IMG/VR virus record: IMGVR_UViG_3300043568_000104
Location: 1 to 30,957 of that record
Reading direction: 5' to 3' (one strand)
Length of the DNA: 30,957 nt
DNA from: a virus
Part shown: piece by piece, positions 30,324 through 30,957 of the stretch
Position numbering within the stretch: the stretch's first letter is position 1
Layout: every line of letters begins with the position of its first letter
The notes under the pieces: generated by a model
What the model saw: the letters and a program-made list of their open reading frames with translations, nothing else
Told to the model about the DNA's origin: nothing
Database searches by the model: none
Translations under genes and position numbers: made by a program

Positions 30324-30957
30324 TCAGAAGTTGAACTTGTCGAGGATGGCATCGACGTTTCTCTTGACGTCTTGACGGATAGCCTCGTTCTTTCGCAGAT
30401 CCGTAGGCGTAACACCCACAAGTAACTGCTCTAACTGACTACGTGCAGTCTCAAGGGCAACGTCATTGGTTACGTTCAATGCCTTAGTGAGATCACACAA
30501 CTCTAGCGCACCATCGACAAGCGTGTCGTGAAAGCGCCTTTGCTTAGCCTCACCGCCTACATAGTCAGTCGTCAGTCTATCTGACATACGTTTGAGGTGG
30601 GTGCTAAGTCTTTCACGCACATCTGCCATAGCAGAATCGATGCGTTCCTGTGTCAGAGATTCAAGGCGAGCCTTGAGTTCTGCCTGTGCTTGGTTGCCCA
30701 CGTCTACGCGGAAGTCACCCGATGATGGGACTGGCATGTAGTTAACGCGGAATGAGAACTTAGTCATCATCTCGTTAGCGGTGGGGTAGTCATCTCTCTT
30801 GAACATATCACCGAGAGCCAATGCCTGCGCCGTGATAAGCGTAGGGTAGATAACAACGAAAGCCTTGACCAGTGCCTCCATCTCTTCCTCGAAGTCATTC
30901 ATGCGCTCAGTGAACTTCATGAAGTTGACAGTAGGTAAGAGACGCAGACCTGAGTCA
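30324..30957 (-). CDS. Protein of unknown function, possible DUF3150-like (5' truncated by window edge)
   Basis: The minus-strand frame is open to the right edge. Before the first ATG in the window (30920) it still reads DSGLRLLPTVNF, so the true start lies outside. The visible 210 residues are helical. They include FTERMNDFEEEMEALVKAFV, FRVNYMPVPSSGDF (residues that alternate as in a beta hairpin), and long amphipathic helices (ERIDSAMADVRERLSTHLKR). The LRLLP ... YP ... helix layout resembles DUF3150-type phage proteins, but I hold that loosely. It ends nine bases before the 52-aa basic protein gene. Nothing here indicates an enzyme. Confidence 0.55.
   Translation of the reverse strand, partial: DSGLRLLPTVNFMKFTERMNDFEEEMEALVKAFVVIYPTLITAQALALGDMFKRDDYPTANEMMTKFSFRVNYMPVPSSGDFRVDVGNQAQAELKARLESLTQERIDSAMADVRERLSTHLKRMSDRLTTDYVGGEAKQRRFHDTLVDGALELCDLTKALNVTNDVALETARSQLEQLLVGVTPTDLRKNEAIRQDVKRNVDAILDKFNF

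Noticed and set aside
1-30957. CRISPR array, tRNA, diversity-generating retroelement, integrase or insertion sequence
   Set aside because: No regularly spaced direct repeats with unique spacers, no cloverleaf in the gaps, and no reverse transcriptase, recombinase or transposase motif in any frame I read.

Overview
The window is a piece of a tailed double-stranded DNA phage genome, cut at both ends: an endolysin is truncated at the left edge and an early-type gene is truncated at the right edge. Genes are very tightly packed, with many 1-4 base stop/start overlaps (TAATG, ATGA, TTGA, TGATG). There are no host-type genes, tRNAs, rRNAs or CRISPR arrays, and no integrase or reverse transcriptase. 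The giant internal or ejected protein, the Gln-rich and Gly-rich virion proteins, and a protein-rich replication module without a DnaB-type helicase suggest a podovirus-like phage of a proteobacterium. Several small proteins look to me like families seen in phages of freshwater Burkholderiales-type hosts, but that host assignment is inference from memory, not something the sequence proves.

Layout. The plus strand, 1-16894, is the late module: endolysin C-terminus, a beta-rich tail/stabilisation-type protein (714 aa), a 90-aa protein, three low-complexity virion proteins (856, 365 and 623 aa), and one giant 2857-aa polyvalent protein. The giant protein carries a zincin-like motif, an internal twin-arginine-like motif and a C-terminal region resembling large polyvalent protein-associated domain 38. 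The minus strand, 30957 down to 16883, is the replication and early module. From its 5' end it has a truncated gene of unknown function, a cluster of small early proteins including winged-helix types, a VRR-NUC nuclease, a family A DNA polymerase with 3'-5' exonuclease, a small HExxH metalloprotein, a Cas4/RecB-like Fe-S nuclease, an HNH-like protein, two paralogous small proteins, an SNF2 helicase, a coiled-coil protein, a probable ssDNA-binding protein, two small proteins flanking an HTH regulator, an AEP primase-helicase, and a 67-aa protein at the convergence point.

How it fits together. The primase-helicase, polymerase, ssDNA-binding protein, SNF2 helicase and nucleases make a nearly self-sufficient replication/recombination set. 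Transcription of the two arms converges, and the 67-aa gene at 16883-17086 bridges the junction and overlaps both neighbours, so no room is left for a conventional terminator. A promoter-like site overlapped by a small palindrome lies upstream of the ssDNA-binding/primase half of the minus arm.

There is no gene-free stretch longer than 300 bases. The longest, 28480-28652, holds two inverted repeats. Most interesting are the giant protein with its repeated LFSR linkers and internal Tat-like motif, the three in-frame start sites of the early wHTH gene, the 119-base out-of-frame overlap at 24419-24537, and the junction gene.
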